Positions 7,647-15,463 of a stretch of DNA of 64,000 bases are shown here, piece after piece; positions within the stretch are counted from its first letter, which is position 1; every line of letters begins with the position of its first letter. Under the pieces are notes generated by a model. That model was not told the DNA's origin. It saw only the letters and a list, made by a program, of their open reading frames with translations, and did no database searches. The DNA is taken from positions 2,790,001 through 2,854,000 of the forward strand of contig NZ_CP114287.1 in NCBI RefSeq assembly GCF_027111295.1, in the 5' to 3' direction. This stretch comes from Flavobacterium gelatinilyticum. Its GTDB lineage: Bacteria; Bacteroidota; Bacteroidia; Flavobacteriales; Flavobacteriaceae. The position numbers were made by a program, and so were the translations under genes.

Positions 7647-7898
7647 ATGAAAAGTAATTCATTAAAAAAATTAAAGGAACAAATTAGGACTAAAATCTGG
7701 ACTTCATTTGGGTTTGTATCAAAAACGTATCTTTTAGAGGCTTCGATAAAGTACAGCGAAGAACAGGAAAAGATTTTCAATGAAATGATTGCAGAATCTA
7801 AAGATAAGAATGCTAAAAACGAAGCGTTTGACAAAGCTCTTTATGCATCTTATAAAGGAATTGGCGCAATGGATTTTATAAATACTGTCTTAAAATAA
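7647..7898 (+). CDS. Small helical protein, unknown function
   Basis: An 83-residue basic protein with no signal peptide. It is mostly alpha-helical by composition and has a Lys-rich N-terminus (KSNSLKKLKEQIRTKIW). A good promoter stands upstream and a clean terminator follows, so it is a monocistronic gene. I do not recognise the family. Confidence 0.65.
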   Translation: MKSNSLKKLKEQIRTKIWTSFGFVSKTYLLEASIKYSEEQEKIFNEMIAESKDKNAKNEAFDKALYASYKGIGAMDFINTVLK

Positions 7899-7928
7899 AA
7901 TCAGAGAAATTTTAGAATTTTAATGTCA

Positions 7929-7954
7929 GCTCGCTTTATCAGCGAGTTTTTTTG
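7929..7954 (+). terminator. Terminator after the 83-residue gene
   Basis: The stem CTCGCT/AGCGAG with loop TTATC is followed by seven T residues. Confidence 0.85.
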
Positions 7955-8009
7955 TTTTGAAGAACTATATTATTTGAATAATCGTCCTGAATATATACCG
8001 TAATTTATT

Positions 8010-8017
8010 TATTTTTG
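8010..8017 (+). promoter_or_regulatory. -7 box of the transglutaminase-like gene
   Basis: TATTTTTG matches TAnnTTTG and lies 53 nt before the start codon. No strong -33 element is visible. Confidence 0.45.
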
Positions 8018-8069
8018 TTACTTACCAAAGTAAGAATATACGCAAGTAAACATTATAAACGCTAGAAAC

Positions 8070-10091
8070 ATGGAAAATACCTTAGAAGTAGAAAATTACA
8101 AATTTCAAAAACCTGAAAACTGGGCTCCAAGTATTGACGATTCTCAATTAACTGACTGCATTAAAGAATCTGATTTCTCGAATAAACAAGTTGAAGAAGG
8201 AAGAGACTTCTGCTATCTTTTAGATAAAATTTATTATACAAGCGACACTCAAAACAGCGAATATGCGTGTGTTGCTTATACGCTTAACGAACCTTCTAAC
8301 CTGGAAAGCGCTTCTGTAAAAGATGTTGTGGTCGAGGAAAATGAAACCTATATTATTCACAGAATAAGTGTACTCAGAGAAGGTGTGCTGATTGATAAAA
8401 TTCCCGATACAAAAATAAAAGTACTTGACAGCGAAAATCAAAGTGAAGGCGGTATTTTGAGCAGTAATAAAAAAGTAAATATTACGATTAAAGATCTGCG
8501 CCTTTATGATGTTTTAATCATTGAAGACTCGAGAGTTAAGGTTTTTACAGAACGTGATTTTATGCGTAAGGAATTCCTTAAACATGTGTATGTAACTCCT
8601 AGCAGTTACTGGGCTTACGGAAACTATAAATTTACTTTTATCAACGATCGAAAAGAAACTATTGCTTATAAAAAAGCTTTTTTCAGAGATGATTACGGAA
8701 ATGTTTTAGAACCCGAAATTAATTACCTGAAAAAAGGAGAACGTTTTGTATTTGAAGAAGAAAATTACATCAATTCTTTTGATGCCAACAGAGAAATTGC
8801 TCCTTTTATCGATTTTGCTACAGACAGTAACTGGATTAATTTATCAAATTATATTGCGCCGCTGTATGAAGAAATCTACAACAAATCTTCTTTAAAGGAA
8901 TTTGCTCCAAAACTGGTTGAAAAACTGGACGCTATTACAGATAAAGACGAACAATTGCAGTTTGCGATCGATTATGTGCAGAATCATGTGTATTATATTT
9001 TTAATGCCGATGAAATGAACGGACATAAGCCTCAGGAACCTGCTGTAACGTATGAAAACAAACAGGGTGACTGTAAGGCAAAATCGGTTTTACTAAAAGT
9101 GGTTTTAGATTATATCAAGGTAGATTCTTCTGTAGTTCTGGTTAATTTTAACTCAGATCATTACATTAAACATTATCTGCCTTCACTGCTGACTTTTAAT
9201 CATGTTATTGTAAAAATCAATTATAAAGGTGAAACGTATTTTATTGATGCAACTTCCCGCGATGAATTTGGATTGATTGAAAACCGTGGTTATATTTATT
9301 TCCTGCATTATCTGGAGGTAAAACCAAATCAGGAATTACAGGTTAAACAACCATATAAGTTTCCTTACTATGGTATTAATGAGAAAGCAGATTTTAGCGC
9401 TCAGAATAATTCCGGTGCCTTAAAACTTACTACAACGTATAAAGGAAACCGTGCCAATTATATGCGTAAATATTTTAAGAATACCAATAAGAGAGAAATC
9501 ATTGACAGCTGGAATAATTTCCTGTTTTATACCCTGAATTATTCTAATGACCGAAACGGAACTGATGTCAGAACGATTTTTAAAGATGCTGCAATTGAGA
9601 TTGTAAGTGATGATAAAAAGCTGAACGAATTTACAATTCAGTATACTTCTTCTATAGAAAATCCTTATTTTACAGATCAGCAGAAAAATCGTTTCCTGAT
9701 GTATTTTGACAGAAATGTGGTAAAAAATAATGCAAGAGATTTTATTCATAGTGATATTCCGTTTTGGCATAATTTCGATAACGAAAAGTATGAAATCAAT
9801 TTAATGACAGATCAGAAAATCGACGTTCAGGAAAAATTTACTATTCAGGAAAGCACGATCAACAATCCGTATTTTGATTATACGAGCCGTAAAAAAGTTA
9901 CGAAAAACGGGGCTTCAATTTATATTGATTACAAGCCCCTGGTAAACTTAGAAATTCCTCAGGAAGATTTTGAAGATTTTAGAAACGCGCACCACACGGT
10001 TGCCGACAGTAATTTCGGAATTGGAATTGATGTTATCGAGCAGGGATTATTAAATATGCTGAAATACAGTTTTAAGAAACGTCTTAAATAA
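8070..10091 (+). CDS. DUF3857/transglutaminase-like domain protein
   Basis: A 673-residue protein. The N-terminal part (about 60-260) resembles the DUF3857-type beta domain that precedes transglutaminase domains in Bacteroidota. Residues about 290-400 form the transglutaminase-like core, with Cys335 (QGDCKAKS), His378 (FNHVIV) and Asp393 (FIDATS) in the expected catalytic order. The C-terminal 250 residues look like beta-rich repeats. No signal peptide is visible, which is odd because relatives are usually exported. A protease or peptide-crosslinking activity is possible. It is transcribed alone, with a bidirectional terminator after it. Confidence 0.8.
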   Translation: MENTLEVENYKFQKPENWAPSIDDSQLTDCIKESDFSNKQVEEGRDFCYLLDKIYYTSDTQNSEYACVAYTLNEPSNLESASVKDVVVEENETYIIHRISVLREGVLIDKIPDTKIKVLDSENQSEGGILSSNKKVNITIKDLRLYDVLIIEDSRVKVFTERDFMRKEFLKHVYVTPSSYWAYGNYKFTFINDRKETIAYKKAFFRDDYGNVLEPEINYLKKGERFVFEEENYINSFDANREIAPFIDFATDSNWINLSNYIAPLYEEIYNKSSLKEFAPKLVEKLDAITDKDEQLQFAIDYVQNHVYYIFNADEMNGHKPQEPAVTYENKQGDCKAKSVLLKVVLDYIKVDSSVVLVNFNSDHYIKHYLPSLLTFNHVIVKINYKGETYFIDATSRDEFGLIENRGYIYFLHYLEVKPNQELQVKQPYKFPYYGINEKADFSAQNNSGALKLTTTYKGNRANYMRKYFKNTNKREIIDSWNNFLFYTLNYSNDRNGTDVRTIFKDAAIEIVSDDKKLNEFTIQYTSSIENPYFTDQQKNRFLMYFDRNVVKNNARDFIHSDIPFWHNFDNEKYEINLMTDQKIDVQEKFTIQESTINNPYFDYTSRKKVTKNGASIYIDYKPLVNLEIPQEDFEDFRNAHHTVADSNFGIGIDVIEQGLLNMLKYSFKKRLK

Positions 10092-10096
10092 TTCGA

Positions 10097-10130
10097 TAAA
10101 AAAACGGGGCTTTAGAAAAGCCCCGTTTTT
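10097..10130. terminator. Bidirectional terminator
   Basis: A long perfect stem, AAAACGGGGCTTT pairing with AAAGCCCCGTTTT, with A and T runs on both sides. It separates the convergent transglutaminase-like and GH3 genes. Confidence 0.9.
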
Positions 10131-10136
10131 AATTTA

Positions 10137-12368
10137 CTAATTCGCAAGTAATTCAAAATCTGATCTTAATTTTATATCGGCAGACGAAGCGCCTATCATA
10201 ACTTCAAAATCTCCGGGCTCTGCTGTCCATTCTAATTTGTCATTGTAGAAAGATAATTTTTCTTTGTCAATTGTAAATTCGATTGTTTTTGATTCTCCTG
10301 CATTCAGTTTCACTTTTTGGAAATCTCTTAATTCCAAAACCGGGCGCACCACAGATCCAAATTTATCTTTCAGATACAATTGTACAACTTCTTCTCCGGA
10401 TGCTTTTCCAGTGTTTTTCAACTGAAAAGAAACTTTAATGGTTTCACCGCTTTTTATTTTTGATGCAGATAATTTCAAACCTGAATAATCAAATGTGGTG
10501 TAGCTCAACCCATATCCAAAAGGAAATTTAGGTGAGTTTTTTAAGTCAATATAGGCCGAAACATAATTGGTTTCTGTTTCTGTTTTAGCCGGTCTTCCTG
10601 TACTAAAATGGTTATAGTAAATAGGAATCTGCCCTACTTCTCTTGGGAATGTCATAGGCAGTTTTCCTGACGGATTATAATCTCCAAATAAAACATTCGC
10701 AATGGCATTTCCTGCTTCTGTACCCAGCCACCAAGTGTAAAGAATGGCTGGAACATTATCTGCTGTCCAGTTAAAAACAAGCGGTCTTCCGGCATTTATA
10801 AGCACTACAACCGGTTTTCCTGTTGCCTGGATTTCTTTTACTAAATCTTCCTGAACGCCCGGCAGGTGAATATCGCTTCGGCTTTTAGCTTCGCCGCTCT
10901 GGTCGCGTCTTTCACCAATACTCAAAATAACAACATCAGCTTGTTTGGCAGTAGCAACTGCTTCGGCAAAACCGTCTTTGTTATTTCCTTCTATTTCACA
11001 GCCTTTTGCGTAAAGCAGCTTGGTATTTTTTCCCACTTTATTCTGCAAACCGTCCCATTGCGAAACAATCCATTTATTGTAATCTACTTCCGGAAGTTCT
11101 ACAGACCAGAATCCCATGTTTTCTTTGTATTCCTTTACCATTGGGCCAATAAAAGCAATTGTTTTTACGCTTTTCGAAATAGGCAGCGTCTGGTTTTCAT
11201 TCTTTAACAGAACAATACTTTTCTGGGCTGCTTCAAGCGCTGCTTTTCTGTGTTCCGGGTTGTTCAATGCTTTTTCAGCACGTTTTTCATCAGAGTATTT
11301 ATAAGGATCGTCAAATAAACCCAGTTCGAATTTCTTGCGAAGAATACGTTTTACAGCATCATCAATTAAATCAACAGATACTCTGCCTTCTTTTACCAGC
11401 TGGGTCAGATTATATCGGTATGCATTACTTTCCATGTCCATATCGCTTCCGGCAGTAATGGCAGAATATGCAGCTTCTTTTAAATCTTTTGAATAACCAT
11501 GCGCAACCATTTCGCCAATTGACCCCCAGTCTGAAACTACAAATCCCTGAAAGTTCCATTTTCCTTTTAGAATATCTCGCTGCAGATGTGCATTTCCGGT
11601 TGCGGGAATTCCGTTTATGTCGTTAAATGAATTCATAAAAGTTGCAGCTCCGGCATCTAAAGCAGCTTTAAAAGGCGGCAGATAGGTTTCAAAAAGCATT
11701 CTTTCACTCATATCAACCGAGTTGTAATCTCTTCCTCCAACAGCAGCTCCGTAAGCGGCAAAGTGCTTTACGCAGGCCATAACCGAATTTAAATCGCCTA
11801 ATTTATTTCCCTGAAAACCTTTTACTCTTGCATAAGCAATTTTAGATCCTAAATAGGTATCTTCTCCTGCACCTTCCATTACACGCCCCCAGCGCGGATC
11901 TCGGCTAATGTCTACCATTGGCGCAAATGTCCAGTGAATACCGCTTGCAGCAGCTTCGGTTGCGGCTACTCTTGCGGCCATTTCTATCACTTGTAAATCC
12001 CAGCTGGCAGCCTCTGCGAGCGGAAGCGGAAAAGTGGTTTTATAACCATGAATTACATCCTGGCCAAATAACAGCGGGATTTTAAGGCGTGACTGCATGG
12101 CCAGTTCCTGATATTGTCTGGTATATTTGGTTCCGATTACGTTAAGCATCGATCCAATTAAGCCGGCTTTTATCTCTGCCTGTTTGTTGGGATTAATGGT
12201 AATAGGTCCGGTCGCAGAATTATCTCCTGTGTACTGATTAAGTTGTCCTATTTTTTCTTCGATAGTCATTTTTTTCAACAGATCATTGACTTTTTGATCT
12301 ATGGTTTGTTGTTGGGCGGTGACAAAAAATGACACCATAAGCAAGGTTAGAGTGGTTAGTTTTTTCAT
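10137..12368 (-). CDS. bglX: GH3 beta-glucosidase, BglX-like
   Basis: A 743-residue exported glycoside hydrolase of family 3 with a signal peptide (residues 1-18). The (beta/alpha)8 domain (about 30-350) carries the nucleophile Asp280 in FVVSDWG and KHF/GRDYN sugar-binding motifs. The second alpha/beta domain (370-560) includes GAAGNAIANVLFGDYNPSG-type sequence, and a C-terminal fibronectin III-like domain (650-740) follows. Full BglX length. It should release glucose from beta-linked gluco-oligosaccharides in the periplasm. It is the last gene of the beta-glucan locus, 6 nt after the EEP-hydrolase gene. Confidence 0.93.
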   Translation of the reverse strand: MKKLTTLTLLMVSFFVTAQQQTIDQKVNDLLKKMTIEEKIGQLNQYTGDNSATGPITINPNKQAEIKAGLIGSMLNVIGTKYTRQYQELAMQSRLKIPLLFGQDVIHGYKTTFPLPLAEAASWDLQVIEMAARVAATEAAASGIHWTFAPMVDISRDPRWGRVMEGAGEDTYLGSKIAYARVKGFQGNKLGDLNSVMACVKHFAAYGAAVGGRDYNSVDMSERMLFETYLPPFKAALDAGAATFMNSFNDINGIPATGNAHLQRDILKGKWNFQGFVVSDWGSIGEMVAHGYSKDLKEAAYSAITAGSDMDMESNAYRYNLTQLVKEGRVSVDLIDDAVKRILRKKFELGLFDDPYKYSDEKRAEKALNNPEHRKAALEAAQKSIVLLKNENQTLPISKSVKTIAFIGPMVKEYKENMGFWSVELPEVDYNKWIVSQWDGLQNKVGKNTKLLYAKGCEIEGNNKDGFAEAVATAKQADVVILSIGERRDQSGEAKSRSDIHLPGVQEDLVKEIQATGKPVVVLINAGRPLVFNWTADNVPAILYTWWLGTEAGNAIANVLFGDYNPSGKLPMTFPREVGQIPIYYNHFSTGRPAKTETETNYVSAYIDLKNSPKFPFGYGLSYTTFDYSGLKLSASKIKSGETIKVSFQLKNTGKASGEEVVQLYLKDKFGSVVRPVLELRDFQKVKLNAGESKTIEFTIDKEKLSFYNDKLEWTAEPGDFEVMIGASSADIKLRSDFELLAN

Positions 12369-12374
12369 TTATGT

Positions 12375-13214
12375 TTATTTAATTTCTATATACACAGGCA
12401 AATGATCCGAAGGGTATTTCAAATCTTTAGAATCACTTAAAACCGCATGTTTTTCAACTTTCAGTCCGCTGTTTTTAGAGATGAAGATATAATCCAGTAA
12501 TAGGGTCACGGGTTCATTATGTTTAAAATCATTAAATGTTCCGGATGGTCCAAATGGTTTTTCTTTTGAAATATCTTTAGTGTCATCCATTACTTTTTTA
12601 ATTTCAGCTATTTGAGGAGTACTGGGTTCTGAATTGAAATCTCCCATTAAAAACGCCGGATATTTTTTAGTATTTAATGCTGCCATTTTTGAAAGTACCA
12701 GCTGTACTCCTTTTATTCTTGCTTCTTCACCCATGTGATCTAAATGTATATTAAATACATAGAATGATTTTTTAGTTTTTAAATCTTTAAAAAGTCCGTA
12801 AGTGCAGACTCTATTACAGGCGGCATCCCATCCTCTTGACACTTTATCTGGTGTTTCTGAAAGCCAGAATGTATTCGAATCTTCAAGCTTAAAACGGTCT
12901 TTTTTATAATAAATCGTACAGGCTTCTCCTAATCCTCCTTCTTCTCTTCCGATGCCAAATTTATTATAATCTGTTAAAGCCGATGCAATGTAATCAACCT
13001 GACCCGGTGTTGCTTCCTGAACCCCGAAAATATCGGGACTGTAAAATTGTATTTGAGAAGTAAAATATTCTTTTCGGTTTGGCCATGCATTTTCTCCATC
13101 AGAGGCTACATCCAAACGAATATTATAAGTCATAATTTTTAAATTCTGACCATAAAAAATTCCACTTACAAAAAGTAAAAATACTACTAATCCAATTTTG
13201 CTTATCTTTTTCAT
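12375..13214 (-). CDS. Secreted endonuclease/exonuclease/phosphatase-family hydrolase
   Basis: A 279-residue exported protein with a signal peptide (1-22). EEP-fold motifs appear in order: MTYNIRLD, FGVQEA (metal-binding Glu), a His in HLDHMG, GDFNSEPS (Asp/Asn) and SDHLPVY (catalytic Asp-His). Family members cleave phosphodiesters in nucleic acids, lipids or sugar phosphates. It is embedded in the polysaccharide locus, with 6 nt to the downstream GH3, so a role on a phosphorylated or lipid-linked cell-wall substrate is imaginable, but the substrate is not evident. Confidence 0.85.
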   Translation of the reverse strand: MKKISKIGLVVFLLFVSGIFYGQNLKIMTYNIRLDVASDGENAWPNRKEYFTSQIQFYSPDIFGVQEATPGQVDYIASALTDYNKFGIGREEGGLGEACTIYYKKDRFKLEDSNTFWLSETPDKVSRGWDAACNRVCTYGLFKDLKTKKSFYVFNIHLDHMGEEARIKGVQLVLSKMAALNTKKYPAFLMGDFNSEPSTPQIAEIKKVMDDTKDISKEKPFGPSGTFNDFKHNEPVTLLLDYIFISKNSGLKVEKHAVLSDSKDLKYPSDHLPVYIEIK

Positions 13215-13469
13215 GTTTAAAAAATTTTAATCCGTAAATCTAGTGTTTCCACAGTCTTAAAGAAAAAAACTTATTTAAAAATTATGTTAATTATAACCCT
13301 TTGGCGTAATTATCCCAACGTATAGAAACATATTATATTGTCTTGTTAAAAAAGACATTTTCACCTGTTTCAATATGCATGGTTTATCAATATCAAAACT
13401 TGTTTTTTTACTCTTTTAGCAACATAATCCTTTTACAAACCGGCAGCATGTACAGCTAAAAATTCTTTT
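13215..13469. other. A/T-rich intergenic stretch inside the glucan locus
   Basis: These 255 nt separate the EEP gene from the small lipoprotein gene. I see no open frame of interest. A weak -7-like TAGATTTA lies near 13235-13242 on the minus strand, so a secondary promoter for the EEP/GH3 pair is possible. Confidence 0.4.
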
Positions 13470-13631
13470 TTAATTTTGCCCATTAATTAAATATGATTTC
13501 AGCAATAATTTTTCAAATCCTGTCATGGATTTAAGACCAAAAAACTCCTTTTCGTTCGATTTATCTTTATGATTGCTGCAGGACTGAAAAATCAGCAGTA
13601 AAATAAAGGTCAGAATACCGGATTTATCCAT
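13470..13631 (-). CDS. Putative 53-residue lipoprotein
   Basis: An ATG at 13629-13631 opens a 53-codon frame beginning MDKSGILTFILLLIFQSCS. It has a short positively charged start, a hydrophobic core and a candidate lipobox with Cys18 (FQSC), followed by a charged tail (NHKDKSNEKEF). It starts 16 nt after the GH5 stop on the same strand. It could be a genuine small outer-membrane lipoprotein or the remnant of a longer surface glycan-binding lipoprotein whose rest was lost. I cannot assign a function. Confidence 0.45.
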   Translation of the reverse strand: MDKSGILTFILLLIFQSCSNHKDKSNEKEFFGLKSMTGFEKLLLKSYLINGQN

Positions 13632-13647
13632 TTTTTTCTAATTGATA

Positions 13648-15405
13648 TTATTTTTTTGAACTCCCTTTTTTATTTTCTGAAAAATCAATGTAATTCAGAT
13701 TAAAACCTCCTTTTTCAAAAACAGCTTTTATTTTATTCTCTCCTGCATTTAATTCTAAATTAGATAAAATAACCGTTTTCCATTTGTCATTTCCTCCCGT
13801 GGCGGGCAAGCGTATCGAATTTGATTTTTTGCCATTTCCGGTTTCCAGATAAAGTTTCCCTTCTGCATTTTCGGCTGAATAACGGATTGCTGCATTATAT
13901 TTAGCTTGTTTTTTAACCTGGGTTGTAAACTGCAGCCATTCTCCATCTTCAATAAACGAAACCTGATAACCGTTTGATCCGGCATCTTTGCAAGGCAGTA
14001 TATCAACGCCGTCATTTCGCATGGAATTTCCTTTGTTCCAGTCTTCAAATTTGTTTGTTTCTACTCTGTAATTCACAAAATCGGTATCTGAATACGCATA
14101 GCCGTTTGTTCCTAAATCGTAATACACTGCCGGAATTTTTCCCGGAATTGTATTCTTTTTATAAGCTTTTGTATCGTTTGTCTGCACTTGCCTGAACATG
14201 GCGTCAATAACATCCGGTTTAACCGTTACGTTTGCCATTTTGTAATTATCTGCCATTTTCATTAGTGTTTTTTTCGCAAATTCTGCCGATGGTTTTTGAC
14301 CGCTGTCTTTCCAGTATTGCAGCAAAACATCATATTCCGGAATTTTAGTTACTGAGGTTACTCCGGCAATATTTTCGATTTTTTTCATGGGCCAGAAAGC
14401 CCAGCCAATATTATTGCTTTCTACTAAAGTCAGGGCATCTTTAAACCAGACATTTGAGTTTTCGCCGCTTTCTCCTAACCAGATCGGTACGTTGTACTGC
14501 GTTCTGTAATCCAGCATTTTCTGAATTGACTCTTTGGTATTGTAATTCCAATATTTATGAAAACTCAGAGCCATGTTATCATCCCAAAGCGGAAAAATTC
14601 CGTTATAATTATTTCCCCAGCAGTTTCCTTCAATAAAAATTAAATGATTGGTATCGACTTCACGAATTGCTTTTGTTACAGCAATCATTAAATCTCGCAA
14701 AGGTCCGTTTGAATTCTCGTCGCAGCCATTTTTGTTCGATCCTGTAAAATTCCAGTTTGGTTCGTTGATAATGTCATAAGCACCAAGCCATTGATTGTCT
14801 CTGTAACGGGAAGCGAGTTTTTTCCATAAAGCAATCATTTTTTTCTGATTGGCTTCGCTTTCCCATAATGAAGGCTTTGTTGTATCGTAATCTGAAATAG
14901 CAACATCATTCCCTTGTCCGCCCGGAGCAGCATGCAAATCTAAAATCAGGTATAATTTACTGGCTTCGCACCATTTTAATAGGTCATCGGTCATTTTAAA
15001 ACCTTCTTCGATCCAGGTTATTTCACCGTTTTTTTCTTCTTCAATTGGCGGAGTGTACAAATTGTAATGCATTGGAAGTCTGATGGAATTAAACCCCCAG
15101 GCTGCCAATGAATCGACATCTCGTTTTGTTAAGCCGTTTGCTTTGTAAGCTGCATAAAATTCTTTTGTGTCTTTCTCGCCAATAAGGTCCTGAATTTTTT
15201 GTTTTATCTGATACTGCGGACTTGCAAAGGGCTGTGTTTGCAGCATATATCCTTCCTGAACCATCCAGCCTCCTATGCCAAGACCTCTTAATAGTACATT
15301 TTTCCCATTTTCGTCAACAATTTTCTGTCCGTCTCTGTGCAAAAAACCTTGTCCGAAAACGGTAACTGAAAGTAAAAACGGCAGTAGAATAATTATTTTT
15401 TTCAT
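13648..15405 (-). CDS. GH5 glycoside hydrolase with C-terminal CBM6
   Basis: A 585-residue exported enzyme with a signal peptide (1-18). Residues 25-370 are a GH5 (beta/alpha)8 barrel with acid/base Glu215 (INEPN) and nucleophile Glu312 (WLGESGE); substrate motifs include WGFNSIRLPM and DLHAAPGGQ. Residues about 420-580 form a beta-sandwich typical of carbohydrate-binding module family 6 (DGEWLQFTTQV, GGFNLNYIDF). The RLPM/HAAPGGQGND pattern resembles exo-beta-1,3/1,6-glucanase-type GH5 enzymes. The last residues are not a T9SS signal. It lies 58 nt behind a GH3 gene, with a hairpin between. Confidence 0.88.
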   Translation of the reverse strand: MKKIIILLPFLLSVTVFGQGFLHRDGQKIVDENGKNVLLRGLGIGGWMVQEGYMLQTQPFASPQYQIKQKIQDLIGEKDTKEFYAAYKANGLTKRDVDSLAAWGFNSIRLPMHYNLYTPPIEEEKNGEITWIEEGFKMTDDLLKWCEASKLYLILDLHAAPGGQGNDVAISDYDTTKPSLWESEANQKKMIALWKKLASRYRDNQWLGAYDIINEPNWNFTGSNKNGCDENSNGPLRDLMIAVTKAIREVDTNHLIFIEGNCWGNNYNGIFPLWDDNMALSFHKYWNYNTKESIQKMLDYRTQYNVPIWLGESGENSNVWFKDALTLVESNNIGWAFWPMKKIENIAGVTSVTKIPEYDVLLQYWKDSGQKPSAEFAKKTLMKMADNYKMANVTVKPDVIDAMFRQVQTNDTKAYKKNTIPGKIPAVYYDLGTNGYAYSDTDFVNYRVETNKFEDWNKGNSMRNDGVDILPCKDAGSNGYQVSFIEDGEWLQFTTQVKKQAKYNAAIRYSAENAEGKLYLETGNGKKSNSIRLPATGGNDKWKTVILSNLELNAGENKIKAVFEKGGFNLNYIDFSENKKGSSKK

Positions 15406-15424
15406 GCTATTTGATCATTATTTT

Positions 15425-15456
15425 AAACCTGCAAAACCGTATAATTTTGCAGGTTT
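15425..15456 (-). terminator. Intra-operon hairpin between GH3 and GH5
   Basis: AACCTGCAAAA pairs with TTTTGCAGGTT. On the minus strand the stem is followed by TTAAAATAA rather than a long T-run, so it may be a partial terminator or an mRNA-stabilising 3' end. Confidence 0.6.
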
Positions 15457-15463
15457 TGATGTT

